Source: Ophiothrix spiculata
Taxonomy: Eukaryota > Echinodermata > Ophiuroidea > Amphilepidida > Ophiotrichidae
Length of the DNA: 32,172 bases
Assembly (NCBI GenBank): GCA_000969725.1
Contig: JXSR01S002592.1
Strand: one strand, 5' to 3'
Below are positions 10,352-20,007 of the stretch, piece by piece (position 1 is the stretch's first letter; each line of letters begins with the position of its first letter). The notes beneath the pieces were generated by a model. The model had not been told where the DNA came from. It saw only the letters and a program-made list of their open reading frames with translations, and ran no database searches. The translations under genes and the position numbers were made by a program.

Positions 10352-11021
10352 ATAAACTCAAGGATGAACATGTTATAGGAGGATTAAATTTTGAGACAAA
10401 TCCAACCCCCCCCCACTAACTCACCAAGACAAAAATTAGATAACTTTTTAGCATGTCCCAAACTTTCCTTTTAAATCACCTCTAACAAAGATAGCTAGCC
10501 ATATGTCTCAAAACCTCCTTTCCAAGCCCCCTATATAACAAGAGAACTTCAAAACACTCAAAATTAGTACTAAATGGCATTGACACACTATCATTTTGCA
10601 GATGGCTAAACTTAAATGCATCAACTTTCAACTGTTGCCAGCCCCAGTCCATGCTAGTCAATACTGTCTCTTGTTCTGTCGTCGTCTAGCGAGATCAATG
10701 CCCATCCCATCCTTCCCATGGTGTGCGTTGAGCATATCTCGTATCATGCAAGTGAGTCTATAAAACAGCTAATGTTACAATTTGCGGTGAGGGGTTGGGA
10801 AATTTATCCTGAAATAACTATGGGTAGGACAGACATAAATGCGAGAAGATATCAGTCGAGATGCATAAATGGGCTATAGTCAATTGGCTACTTGTTGGTG
10901 AAACCTAATCTGATTTGGGTATTCGTGCTGAAAGTTTTTTAATGTTAAAACATTAATATTTTGCTAACCTGAAAGTTGAATAACAATAATGATAATAATC
11001 AATTTTTATTTCAAACTCTAA
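10352..11021 (+). repeat. Unit R, copy 2 (uninterrupted)
   Basis: This is the cleanest copy. It runs from 'ataaactcaaggatgaacatg' through the core to a 3' tail 'taacaataatgataataatc'. It serves as the empty-site reference for insertions in copies 1, 3 and 4. A 79-base palindrome abuts its right end. Confidence 0.8.
10602..10751 (+). other. Exon-like module in unit R copy 2
   Basis: Bounded by TTTTGCAG and GTGAGT, 150 bases, open in the same frame as the other copies, with isoleucine for valine at codon 7 and Q at codon 20. No indel relative to the other three. Confidence 0.35.
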
Positions 11022-11100
11022 AGGCCGGTCCAGACTCCACTATCGTATAGAATATTCTAAGCAAAATATTCTATATGATAGAGGAGTCTGCACCGGGCCT
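11022..11100. mobile_element. 79-base hairpin MITE
   Basis: AGGCCGGTCCAGACTCC and the mirrored GGAGTCTGCACCGGGCCT enclose inverse 'tatcgtatagaata' and 'tattctatatgata' arms, leaving only a few unpaired bases in the centre. It is almost pure hairpin. No convincing target duplication is seen. Confidence 0.7.
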
Positions 11101-11371
11101 GATGGTCCAAAGCAAATACTGATTTGCTCTGGCATTGTCCGTAATTCAGAGATGGCATTGAGACACCAGTAGATTTTATTGTAACTTCTGAGGAGTAAGT
11201 GTTTTGTATTGCTCTTACAAAAACCCTGTCAAATCCCCTATGTAACAGATACAACAACTTTATATATCATGTCCCAAAGCTCCCTTAATTTTCAAGCATG
11301 TGACATAACAGGAGAATTGCGTAGCACTCAAAAACAATACTAAATGGCATTGACATACTATCATTTTGCAG

Positions 11372-11521
11372 ATGGCTAAACTTAAATGCGTCAACTTTCA
11401 ACTGTTGCCAGCCCCAGTCCATGCTAGTCGATACTGTCTCTTGTTCTGTCGTCGTCTAGCGAGATCAATGCCCATCCCATCCTTCCCATGGTGTGCGTTG
11501 AGCATATCTCGTATCATACAA
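11372..11521 (+). other. Exon-like module in unit R copy 3
   Basis: Bounded by TTTTGCAG and GTGAGT, 150 bases and open. Codon 20 is R, as in copy 4, and the frame ends RIIQ. It differs from copy 4 by one base. Confidence 0.35.
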
Positions 11522-11608
11522 GTGAGTCTATAAAACAGCTAATGTTACAATTTGTGGTGAGGGGTTGGGAAATTTATCCTGAAATAACTATGGGTAGGAC
11601 AGACATAA

Positions 11609-11904
11609 GGCCTCATAAATAAATAAAGTTGTTTCTCGTCCCCTCCCTCCTCACTTTAAGGATTCTTTTAATTTTTGATGTTTTTAACATCGGAAAGTCT
11701 TCAAACCAACATCTATCTATATCACATTGAGTTAAAAGACGGCAACTGAATGTGCAATCAACATCTACCAAGGGTAAACCTGAATTGCTCAGGAATCTCC
11801 CCAACGTAAAAAAAGAAAAAAACCACAAAAAAAACCCACCTCCCTCCCTCCTCATATTTTGAGAAACCTTCGGACGAGAAACAACTTATTTTTTTTATGT
11901 GGCC
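11609..11904. mobile_element. PIF/Harbinger-like MITE with TAA target duplication and empty-site proof
   Basis: Left end GGCCTCATAAATAAATAAAG; the right end is the inverse, ending TTATGTGGCC. The arms share AAGTTGTTTCTCGTCC. TAA flanks both sides (11606-11608 and 11905-11907). Unit R copies 1, 2 and 4 read 'gacataaatgcgagaag' with a single TAA and no insert. GG-starting ends plus a 3-base TWA duplication are diagnostic of PIF/Harbinger. Two minus-strand frames inside it are not transposase-like. Confidence 0.85.
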
Positions 11905-12179
11905 TAAATGCGAGAAGAGATCAGTTGAGTTGAATAAATGGGCTATAGTCAATTGGCTACCTGTGATGAAGCCTCAGAGAATCTTGTCTTTGGGTATTTG
12001 TGCTGAAAGTTTTTTAACGTTAAAATATTATTTTTTTGCTAACCTGAAAGTTAAAGCAATACTATACTATAAAGTGTTAAAAATGAAGTGCCACCTGTCC
12101 CCCATGACTTTCAATTTTTTTAGCTGATTGGGTTTGTTTTTGGTAGATTTTAATGCCCTCCTAACGATTTTTGGCATTT

Positions 12180-12254
12180 GGAGTCACTCGTCATTTTGAC
12201 GTCACGACCAAATGTTTGGTAGTGAAAATTTTGTTTGGAGGCCGAAATATGGTT
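12180..12254. mobile_element. Fragment of the ACCAAATGTTTGGT TIR family
   Basis: The sequence 'accaaatgtttggtagtg' followed by 'ttttgtttggaggccg' matches the right arm of the element at 19595-19848. No matching left arm is found nearby, so this is a terminal fragment or solo arm. Confidence 0.6.
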
Positions 12255-12309
12255 TGGCCTTAACTCTAGTCATTTTATGACCAAAGCAAGAGCTTTTTAT
12301 GCAAACTGC

Positions 12310-12956
12310 ACTGTAAAAAAAGGATGTTATTTGACAGACTTTGTAAACTTAGATTATAGGGGGGGGGGGGGGGGGTGATCTAATGTAAATTTGAGTAAAT
12401 ACCCTATACAATCACATAATTTACGAGAGACATTTTCCTGGCAGGACATTTTCCAGGGAATTTTATAGAAAGTTGCAAAATAAAGGACAACTTTACAAAA
12501 AGCCATAAAATAATTGACAATTTCTCATAAAGTGATTGTACATGGTACCCAAATTTTTACATCCCTCTCCCGTAACTGTAATCTCATGGGGGAGCTTGTG
12601 TGGTCTAGTGGAATAGAGCAGGACTCCGAATCAGTTGGTCGTGAGTTCAAGCCCCGCTACGGCCAACGGGTAATGTCCTTGGGCAAGGCATTTAATCCTC
12701 ATTGCTTCGTCTACCTGAGCGTTATTGGGAAGCTGTTAAATGGGAAACATTACAATCTAAGTGCAGATAGGGTGCGCGCTTGGCCAGCGACTCCTAGGTG
12801 AATGCGAAATGATTGTGACGGTTTCCTGACTTGGCAACGTAATAAATTAGGCATCAGCACTTTGAAACAGTTGTATAAGGCACTCCATAAATGGTGTGTA
12901 TTATTATTATTAATCTAAGATTATGAAATATGTCCAATTACATCCTTTTTTACAGT
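12310..12956. mobile_element. TIR element interrupting unit R copy 4, carrying a SINE
   Basis: ACTGTAAAAAAAGGATGT at the left is mirrored by ACATCCTTTTTTACAGT at the right. Inside these lie a further inverse pair, 'aacttagattat' and 'aatctaagatta'. A G run at 12359-12376 follows the left arm. The tRNA-derived SINE at 12589-12912 sits between the arms, so the original element was about 320 bases. Confidence 0.65.
12589..12912 (+). mobile_element. tRNA-derived SINE
   Basis: The tRNA-related head contains an A-box-like TGGTCTAGTGG (12601-12611) and a B-box GGTCGTGAGTTCAAGCC (12637-12653), spaced as in a tRNA promoter. A conserved body follows (CTTGGGCAAGGC), then a TATTATTATT tail. RNA polymerase III would transcribe it, and a LINE would supply reverse transcription. 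The 95-residue frame across it is accidental. Confidence 0.85.
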
Positions 12957-13215
12957 TTGGGTGTTCAAAAACTCATGGATGAACATGTTATTGGAGGATT
13001 AAATTTTGAGACAAATCCAAACCTCCAAACTAACTCACCAAGACAAAAATTAGATAACTTTGTAGCATGTCCCAAACTTTCCCTTTAAATCCCCTCTAAC
13101 AAAGATAGCTAGTCATATGTCCCCAAACTCCCTTTCCAAGCCCCCTATATAACAAGAGAACTTCAAAACACTCAAAATTAGTACTAAATGGCATTGACAT
13201 ACTATCATCTTGCAG

Positions 13216-13365
13216 ATGGCTAAACTTAAATGCGTCAACTTTCAACTGTTGCCAGCCCCAGTCCATGCTAGTCGATACTGTCTCTTGTTCTGTCGTCGTC
13301 TAGCGAGATCAATGCCCATCCCATCCTTCCCATGGTGTGCGTTGAGCATATCTCGTATCATGCAA
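13216..13365 (+). other. Exon-like module in unit R copy 4
   Basis: Bounded by TCTTGCAG and GTGAGT, 150 bases and open, reading MAKLKCVNFQ and onward and ending ISRIMQ. It differs from copy 3 by one base. Confidence 0.35.
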
Positions 13366-13727
13366 GTGAGTCTATAAAACAGCTAATGTTACAATTTGCG
13401 GTGAGGGGTTGGGAAATTTATCCTGAAATAACTATGGGTAGGACAGACATAAATGCAAGAAGATATCAGTCGAGATGCATAAATGGGCTATAGTCAATTG
13501 GCTACTTGTTGATGAAGCCTCAGAGAGCCTTGTCTTTGGGTATTCGTGCTGAAAGTTTTTTAATGTTTTAATATTTTGCTTACCTGAAAGTTGAATAACA
13601 ATAATGATAATAATAAATTTTTATTACAAATTCTAATGATGACTTGCAGGTCAAATTGTTAGAATATTTACATTATCAAACAGTCTTAAACAAACATAAT
13701 GTAATTTGTAGGCCACAGCTTAGACTA

Positions 13728-13889
13728 TGGTCACAATACTTCGTACGAATAGTTACGAACAGTGTTTAGTCCATCTAGAAGGATCACGGGCAGTGAGCTA
13801 AGCGAGCAGCGAGGGCGTTGCTCGCTGCCCTTGGTCCTTCTAGACGGATTAACACTGTTTGTAACTGTTTGTACAAAGTATTGTGACCA
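13728..13889. mobile_element. 162-base near-palindromic MITE with TA target
   Basis: TGGTCACAATACTTCGTACG is mirrored by GTACAAAGTATTGTGACCA. The arms stay paired to the centre through GGGCAGTGAGC and GCTCGCTGCCC. TA flanks both sides (13726-13727 and 13890-13891). A TA duplication suggests a Tc1/mariner-type or similar mobilising enzyme. The 114-residue frame at 13762-14106 crosses the palindrome and a SINE and is not a gene. Confidence 0.75.
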
Positions 13890-13954
13890 TACACTTAATT
13901 GGTTCCAATATTATAACATTGCCTGTACAAACACACAACAAACATCCAACCCCG

Positions 13955-14065
13955 CAAGCAATGAGGATAAAGTGCCTTGCCCAAGGATACAACAAGTTTG
14001 CATGAGCAGGGCTCGACCTCACAACCTATGGATTATGAGACAGGTGCCTTATCCACTCGTTCACA
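13955..14065 (-). mobile_element. tRNA-derived SINE fragment
   Basis: Read on the minus strand it contains GAGTGGATAAGGC, then AGGTTGTGAGGTCGAGCC (B-box-like), then CCTTGGGCAAGGCACTTTAT. This follows the same order and shares the body motif of the SINE at 12589. The 3' body and tail are missing. Confidence 0.7.
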
Positions 14066-14124
14066 CATGCTCTTCAAGTTTTCCTGACAATGGCTTGTTC
14101 ATTTAATGATGGTCCAAAGCAAAA

Positions 14125-15003
14125 GAGGTTATTTGAGACGTGCCACAAATTTTGGTAGCAAAATGAGGCTCTCTGGTATTTGAATCCGTTCTTTATCTTC
14201 ACAAAATGTGTTATTCTGATTCTAAATTTTGCGCAAATGTGGCAACTTAGAGCATTTCTTCACAAAAACTTTTAAACTTTGCGTCAAAGTAGCACAAGTT
14301 TGGGCAAAAACATGAAACTTTTGAATTAAACTCCAAATTGTGAGAGTTATGGTATATGGGTGGGTCCCTTTTTCTCTTGAAAATTGGTATTTGGATGGAT
14401 GGCTTTTCTCAAAGGCACGTCTTGCCCAAACCAAATTTAAGTACTCCTGCCCTCCCCAGACTCTTGGACCACTTTGACCATAGCATTAATTTTGTGACCC
14501 CTTTAAATACCCAGCAAATTCCCACTGTTATATGAGCAATTGGTAGATTTTAATGGGTTCGTTAAAAATCTAACACTTGTTATGAATACCAGTCCTAAAA
14601 GCCTTTCTCAGAAAAAAAGTTATATGAGCAATATTTTTTCTTGAAGTGACCTCATGTGGCCAGACCCAACTAATAGCACTTTGTTGATTATTAGATATTG
14701 AACATGAAGTCAAGTTCATGCGTTGAATTATCAGACTGTCTGGGACAAAAACAAATTATTGACAAGTAGAATTTGATAAGTATGGCGTTTTATTAAGTCG
14801 TAATTGGCATGTTTTGTACCGGAACCATTTAACCTTATCAAGCAAGATGTTGAGATCGTTATTTGAAATTAAGACGTTGATGTCCAACTTAGTATTGACA
14901 GATTAAAATTGTAAATTGTATAAGTATGAAAAATGACAAATAAAAACATATTCTTGTTTTATCATCACTTTTCATTATTCAAATACAACTTTGGGCAGAT
15001 CAG
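14125..15003. other. No recognisable feature
   Basis: AT-rich DNA. The minus-strand frame at 14222-14434 has no motif or splice context. The word TATATGAGCAAT occurs twice (about 14530 and 14620) but no longer repeat is evident. Confidence 0.55.
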
Positions 15004-15007
15004 TTAA

Positions 15008-15335
15008 AGAAGCTTGGTCCGATTGCCTCAACTTTTTTTCAAACTTTTTGAGATTTTGGCACCAAAATATTGCTCTTATTTTTTTCATAACCCATGTGAA
15101 ATTTCATGGCTTAATTATGTTTCGTTTTGGCGATATGTAAGAAAATGTGTCTAATTATGGTAACCATAATTAGTTCTATATAGTAACGTATAGAAAGCTC
15201 TGAAATACAAAATTGCCCATAAAATCAAAACCATTTGACCAATTCAGCTGAAATTTGAAATTTAGACCTTTTGGAGTAATCATCTTTCATTTATGAAATT
15301 GAAAACTAAAATTTGAAAAATCGGACCAAGCTCCT
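15008..15335. mobile_element. TTAA-flanked MITE, Kolobok/T2-like ends
   Basis: TTAA at 15004-15007 is followed by AGAAGCTTGGTCCGATT. The right side reads AATCGGACCAAGCTCCT followed by TTAA at 15336-15339. Ends of the TTAA|AGGR type with a TTAA duplication resemble Kolobok-related T2 MITEs known from vertebrates. The interior is AT-rich and non-coding. Confidence 0.7.
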
Positions 15336-15339
15336 TTAA

Positions 15340-15895
15340 AAACTGAAGTATGATTTATTCAAATGTTTTGAAAATGCATAACAATGCATTTTGTAAACTT
15401 TTGTAATTTTTTGAACCCAGTACTGATTCTATTACTGGTGTTAATAAGTTTTACCATCTGTAACAACTCTTTTGTGTTTACGTGAGCAAAAGCAAAAAGC
15501 CTTGGCTAATTTACCTTAGTAGAAAACTGAAAGACAGGTGTCTTTTGTGGGGTAAGATTAATTTGGTTTTTGTATAGGTTACTTGTGTTTTGTCATTGAT
15601 TCTGTTATATTATGTGTTTCTTTAATTTTAAGGGTTGTGATTACCTCTGGCCTTTATGGCCGTTTTATCACATCCCCCATAATTTTTTGTTTGTATTTTT
15701 ATTGTATTTTTACTATTTTGATTTGTACATATTATGGAAAATTTATAATTTTGTAAACTTTTGTAAACTCAAACTGTTGTCTTTTAATGAAATAACTATG
15801 ACGCATTTGAAAAAACCTTTTGTATTAGAAGTAGTCATAAAGTTTAATTTGTCTGCACAGCTGTAACTTTCAAAGTTACAACATTCCCATATTTT
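15340..15895. other. No recognisable feature
   Basis: Strongly T-rich sequence. The 84-residue frame at 15612-15866 is F/Y/L-rich because of composition and has no supporting signal. Confidence 0.5.
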
Positions 15896-15961
15896 AACTA
15901 AAAGTGGATGACATTTAAAAATAAGGGAATATTCTTGAATACCTTGATATTGGATTGTTGA
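15896..15961 (+). repeat. Flanking direct repeat, left
   Basis: About 62 bases, containing AAAGTGGATGACATTTA, GGGAATATTCTT and GATTGTT, are repeated with roughly ten differences at 16352-16424. They sit on either side of the element at 15965-16348, far longer than any target-site duplication. Confidence 0.75.
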
Positions 15962-15964
15962 TGA

Positions 15965-16348
15965 GGCCAAAAAAAAAGTTGTTTGTTTAGTTGTCCTCCA
16001 CCGCCCGCCCCTATTTGTCGATACTGGAAAAAAGTTTTACTGTTCAAAAGTATATCGCGCTTAATTTTCAGATTTCCAAAAAAGGTTTTTTTCTTGAGAA
16101 TTTTGATCTTTTGAAAATATTTTCTAAGTTGTTGTTTTTTATTTTGTTTACACTTTAATACTGTTTTTAAACTTTATGAAGAGATTTTTTGGTACAGTTG
16201 ACTTATTTTCATCTTTATAGAGGCCATAATTTGGTGTGCTTTGACTTACATTTGAAAAAACAATGTAAAATTTTTAAAAAAAAATCTGCCTGCCCGCACT
16301 TGCTCAAAAAAGTTGTGGAGGCCAACCATACCATTTATTTTTTTGGCC
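15965..16348. mobile_element. GGCCAAAAA-ended MITE, PIF/Harbinger-like, copy 1
   Basis: Begins GGCCAAAAAAAAAGTTG and ends TTTTTTGGCC. Flanking triplets are TGA (15962-15964) and TTA (16349-16351). The inner sequence 'ctccaccgcccgcccctattt' is shared with the copy at 21223-21555. Towards the right the inverse 'gttgtggaggcc' pairs with the left 'ctccac' region. Long T and A runs fill the interior. Confidence 0.75.
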
Positions 16349-16351
16349 TTA

Positions 16352-16424
16352 TAACAAAAGTGGATGACATTTAGAAAAAAAGGGAATATTCTTAAATACC
16401 TTGTTATTTGATTGTTTATAATGA
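16352..16424 (+). repeat. Flanking direct repeat, right
   Basis: Second copy of the 62-base sequence at 15896-15961, beginning AACAAAAGTGGATGACATTT and running through GGGAATATTCTTAAATACCT. Confidence 0.75.
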
Positions 16425-17015
16425 TAGTGATGAAAATTAAGAAAAACATGGATCATTTTTTTTTTCATACCAAAGTTTTTGAATCCCCCACTATGTTTTT
16501 TAAACTACTCCTAAAGCAGAATTATAAAAATAAACACTTTTGAGAAAAATTGGGGGAAATTTTTGTCGTAAAATAAACACTTGTCAGAATGTTGCCCTGT
16601 ACATATTGGGTGGAATACATGCAGCTAAATAAATCTTCTTCAGATTAAAAAAATGAAGAATTACAATGATGACAAACGGATAATAATGACAAGAAGAATG
16701 TTCAAATATTGCTCAATGCGGAATCCTAAGCATCTCATACATGCCTAGGCAAATACTTGAAATGTTATTCACATTTTCAAGTTTTTCCGTAAGGAGGTAG
16801 TATGGACATATAAGAGCATCATAGTACATTCATGATAGTATTTATTGCATACCGGTATATGGCCAGCGTAAAGCAGTGGTTTGTTTGAGCGTTGGGGAAA
16901 TTGAGAAGTGGATATTTAGGAACTTCATTATTCATTATTTTGAATCATGCTATACAATACCATAATAGTATCTGTTTTGTTAAGCTCTTGTTAGGCCTTA
17001 TAAGACAATTATATA
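16425..17015. other. No recognisable feature
   Basis: AT-rich DNA between two TIR elements. No repeat partner elsewhere in the window and no credible reading frame. Confidence 0.5.
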
Positions 17016-17017
17016 TA

Positions 17018-17281
17018 TGAGGGTTGCTCTGGCAAAATGAACGGAAAGTCACAATTGAAGATTTTGAATAAATGGCTGCTAAAGTTAAACTGTGGTGAAA
17101 AGATCAAATTTCACTTTTTGACATAAAATGTAAGTGTTAAACTATACCTCGAAGAAAGTAAACCTAAGGAGACCATTTCTGTACCATAATATACTTAAAG
17201 ACGATTAACTATTCTGACAAAATTTCACTGATATAGCTCCATCCCTTCTGGGTAAAGATAAAAACTTTTTGTACCCCCTCG
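17018..17281. mobile_element. Possible mariner-like MITE with TA target
   Basis: TGAGGGTTGC at the left and CCCCCTCG at the right are short inverse ends, each flanked by TA. GAGGG-type ends next to TA are common in mariner relatives. The TIR is short and imperfect, so the call is tentative. Confidence 0.4.
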
Positions 17282-17540
17282 TATATTTAAGAAAACAGCG
17301 TCCTACTGCCTGAAGCTTGGGATTGTTGCCTTGCAAATACGGGGTCCATGTGTCTCTCAACCCTCGAAATACTGAAAGTACTGACGTTTAAAAGCTGAAT
17401 TTGCTTCCTATGACATTAAGCCAAAAATCTTACACACAAAAGCAGGAGGTATCTGGATTGTGAACACAACAGGTGGATTAAACAATGGGACTCTGTTCAT
17501 CATTGTGTTAATGATTAATTGATTGAGTCATTAATGTGAT

Positions 17541-17566
17541 GGAAGGAAGGAAGGAAAGGAAGAGGA
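17541..17566. repeat. (GGAA)n simple repeat
   Basis: Short purine-rich run of GGAAGGAAGGAAGG type just left of the TTAA element at 17575. Confidence 0.8.
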
Positions 17567-17574
17567 GGGCTTAA

Positions 17575-18108
17575 AGGGACTGGCCTAGATTCTTCCCACT
17601 AGTTTTTTACCTACATATTTTTTTTTACTTGAATCGATAGAACATGTTTATAGTAATATAACCTACAAGTAGTTTCCCATGATTTGGAGGAATATTGGAG
17701 AAAATTGCAATTCTTTACCAACTTTAATTTTGTACGCAGGCGCAAAAAAGATGTTGAGAAAACATTGTTTCTAGTTTCAAATTTTAAAAGATCTTGTTTA
17801 TACATGTGTGATGGGTAAACAAATCATTTGTGATGACATTGTTTCTCTTTTAATATGTATTAACTTATCTCCAGGAGCTTTGTTTGATCTTTTATCTGGT
17901 AAATCCATCTGAGGTACAAATTTAGGATTTAGAAAACACTTGATAGCCACACCACCATCAAAGAATGATAAATTGCAAATTAATTCTCTCTCAAATTTAG
18001 CCATTTATCTGTAACTTATTGCACTTTTTTGGATTTGACTATACTTTAAAGCTTTATTTAGAGCATTTCCATATGTTTAAATTCTGGACGGAATCTAGAC
18101 TAGTCTCT
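17575..18108 (-). mobile_element. TTAA-flanked MITE, Kolobok/T2-like, full copy with short open frame
   Basis: TTAA at 17571-17574 is followed by AGGGACTGGCCTAGATTC. The right end is GAATCTAGACTAGTCTCT followed by TTAA (18109-18112). The interior aligns in inverse orientation with the truncated copy at 28950-29335. On the minus strand a 68-residue frame (17798-18004) reads MAKFERELICNLSFFDGGVA and onward, including FLNPKFVPQ and IHIKRET; its relative in the other copy is also open for 61 residues. I recognise no protein family. The open frame may simply reflect low divergence. Confidence 0.75.
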
Positions 18109-18112
18109 TTAA

Positions 18113-18335
18113 CTCTTTCACTCCGGCAAGCCGCTCACAGCGGCTTGCAAAAGCGTACACAATTTGCCGGAATTTCTACTTTGACACATTTTTTTGAAAT
18201 AGCTCTAAAAACAAAACTATAATTCCAAATTGGTCAAAGTTTCGCCAGCCAGCAGCTGAAACAAAGAGCCATCTTGCACAGTAATTTTTATTAGAAAAAA
18301 TAACAACCCTTACACACTACAATTTTCGTATGTTC
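18113..18335 (+). mobile_element. TTAA-flanked MITE (piggyBac-like), 3'-truncated copy
   Basis: Begins CTCTTTCACTCCGGCAAGCC directly after the TTAA at 18109-18112 and follows the full copy at 4549-4848 through 'aattggt', 'ttcgccag' and 'cacactacaatt'. Similarity is lost near 18335, before the expected right TIR. The TTAA is shared with the neighbouring element to the left. Confidence 0.75.
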
Positions 18336-18602
18336 ATGTCTCCATGATGTCCATGATAACATACAGGGTTCTGAAAGTCTCACACCCAGGTATGAAGGCT
18401 ATCCGCTGTGCAATGTATGTAGCACCCTTGTTTGGGGAATTTGCATAAGAGACCAATGACTCTACTGAACTTCTGGGAAATTTGAGTAAAGTTTCTTGAC
18501 TCACTCTCCCTTATCCCCACTCCAACCCCTCCATAAAGGAAATGTGACCCAGTACTCTTATATTTTGTAAATATGTTTGACCTTTTTAATATAAAATATG
18601 TG

Positions 18603-18821
18603 ATGGCTCTCCCCAAAAAGGGGGACTTTGTGACAGAACACTTTTCAAGAAACTGGTGAAAACAGGCAGCAAAAAAAATTTAAAATAAAAAGTATTTCCA
18701 GCACATTTTTTGCTCTTAAATTTCATCGCCTTAATCAATTTTAACAAGTAAGCTGTCATTTTAAAGCTTACAAAATGTTGTAACAAATCATCTGCAAATT
18801 CCCCCATTCAGGGTGAGTCAT
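18603..18821. mobile_element. ATGACTCACCCC-ended TIR element, copy 1
   Basis: The left arm 'atggctctccccaaaaaggg' is mirrored by 'cccccattcagggtgagtca' at the right. The left 130 bases match 21766-21885. Minus-strand frames through this region have no motif. Confidence 0.65.
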
Positions 18822-19219
18822 TTTATAACAATACATGAACAATGATTTGCCTTTAAAGATTTTGTACAAATTAAGAGATTTATCAAGATTATGGATTTGC
18901 AGATTTTGCATATGTTCTAAATTTGTACCAAAATGGTACGTGCTAAGCATTGCTGTATAATGCCCTAAATGGCAAGCTATTGCTATGCTGGTCAGGCCAT
19001 ATTCAACCTAATTTATCACTACCATCACCAGTCCTTCATAAAACCCCTAATTTGTCTTGTTTCAAGACATCCTCCTGGAGAGATCCAAGATGTTCTTTGA
19101 TCTGCGCGTTACTCATATCACCTGATTCATCAACAGGTGAAATCATCTTATGAAGGCTAGAAAGTCTTATGTGTAATAGCTGCCATTTGTCATAAATTTG
19201 TATTACACACCACTTACAC
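18822..19219. other. No recognisable feature
   Basis: About 400 bases between two TIR elements. The frame at 18950-19153 lacks splice sites and family resemblance. Confidence 0.5.
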
Positions 19220-19438
19220 CAAGAGAAGATATCGTGTGTATCCCATCATGCATTGCTTCTCATGGGAAATTTTGTACAGGAAGTGAGTAGTTAGTGATGA
19301 AACATGCCCAAAATGCAAGATTACAATAACCAACATTGTTTTATGAGCATTTCATCACTAACTATACTCATAAAATTTCCCATACAAATGATCCCATTGG
19401 AAGCAATGCATGATGGGATACACTCAATATCTTCTCTT
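19220..19438. mobile_element. AAGAGAAGATAT-ended TIR element
   Basis: The left arm AGAGAAGATATCGTGTGTAT and CCCATCATGCATTGCTTC is mirrored by GAAGCAATGCATGATGGG and CACTCAATATCTTCTCT. The arms continue through 'atgggaaattttgta' and 'taaaatttcccat'. It is related to the outer element at 8933-9432. Confidence 0.8.
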
Positions 19439-19594
19439 ACTTATGCCCATGATACACTAACAAGACACAGCTAGTGTCTGGTTAGATTTTAGACGCTACG
19501 AAGATGCTAGCAAGTTAAAATATTTTCAACTTCAGCCTCTTCTTTAGCATCTAGATGCTAGCTGCATTTTGTAAGTATAACATGGGCATTAGTA

Positions 19595-19848
19595 TGGCTG
19601 AAAACATAGTCAGCCTCCAAACAAAATTTTCGCTTCCAAACATTTGGTCGTGACGTGACCAAATATTTGCCATCGAATTAAAAGTATGAACCGGTAACAA
19701 ACATTTGGTGCAATGTATATAGCAATTCAATACATGTGCAATCTAGCGCGAAATTTTAGTTGGTCTCAACTCGGTGTCGTCATTTTCGTGTCACAACCAA
19801 ATGTTTGGTAGCGAAAATTTTGTTTGGAGGCCGACTATGTTTTCACCC
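19595..19848. mobile_element. TIR element of the ACCAAATGTTTGGT family, full copy
   Basis: The left arm 'ggctgaaaacatagtcagcc' with 'tccaaacaaaattttcgct' and 'ccaaacatttggtcgtgac' is mirrored at the right, giving arms of about 60 bases. Relatives are the solo arm at 12180-12254 and the element at 31570-31847. It lies next to the assembly gap. Confidence 0.8.
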
Positions 19849-20007
19849 TATCCAGTCTGGGGTCAGTTGATCGTGACTTGCTTCTTCAGATGACTGTTTC
19901 ACCTGAAAAACCATTTGTGGATCGTCATATCAAAAGGTACCTTAATACCGGCATAGTACATTACGAGATACGGGCCATTGAAGCTAAGCATAGTCAAAAA
20001 TCACGTC

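Larger units (their letters stand above)
11270..12062 (+). repeat. Unit R, copy 3 (interrupted, 5' diverged)
   Basis: The left portion (11270-11340) is rearranged relative to the others, sharing 'catgtcccaa' then diverging until 'actaaatggcattgacat'. The core and exon-like module are intact. A 296-base TIR element (11609-11904) splits the unit after 'gacagacataa'. The right remainder ends near 12062 without the ATA-rich tail of copies 1, 2 and 4. Confidence 0.8.
12253..13637 (+). repeat. Unit R, copy 4 (interrupted)
   Basis: The left part GTCATTTTATGACCA matches copy 1 at about 8758. A TIR element with a nested SINE occupies 12310-12956. From 12963 the unit continues to its ATA-rich tail at about 13617 and a few bases beyond. 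Its core is nearly identical to copy 2. Confidence 0.8.

Noticed and set aside
12359..12376. Poly-G and poly-C runs (also 338, 2288, 2489, 7893, 28180) as regulatory or G-quadruplex sites
   Set aside because: Mononucleotide runs next to repeat ends, likely length-variable and error-prone; no supporting context.
13762..14106. 114-residue plus-strand frame
   Set aside because: It runs through a palindromic MITE and a reverse SINE fragment.
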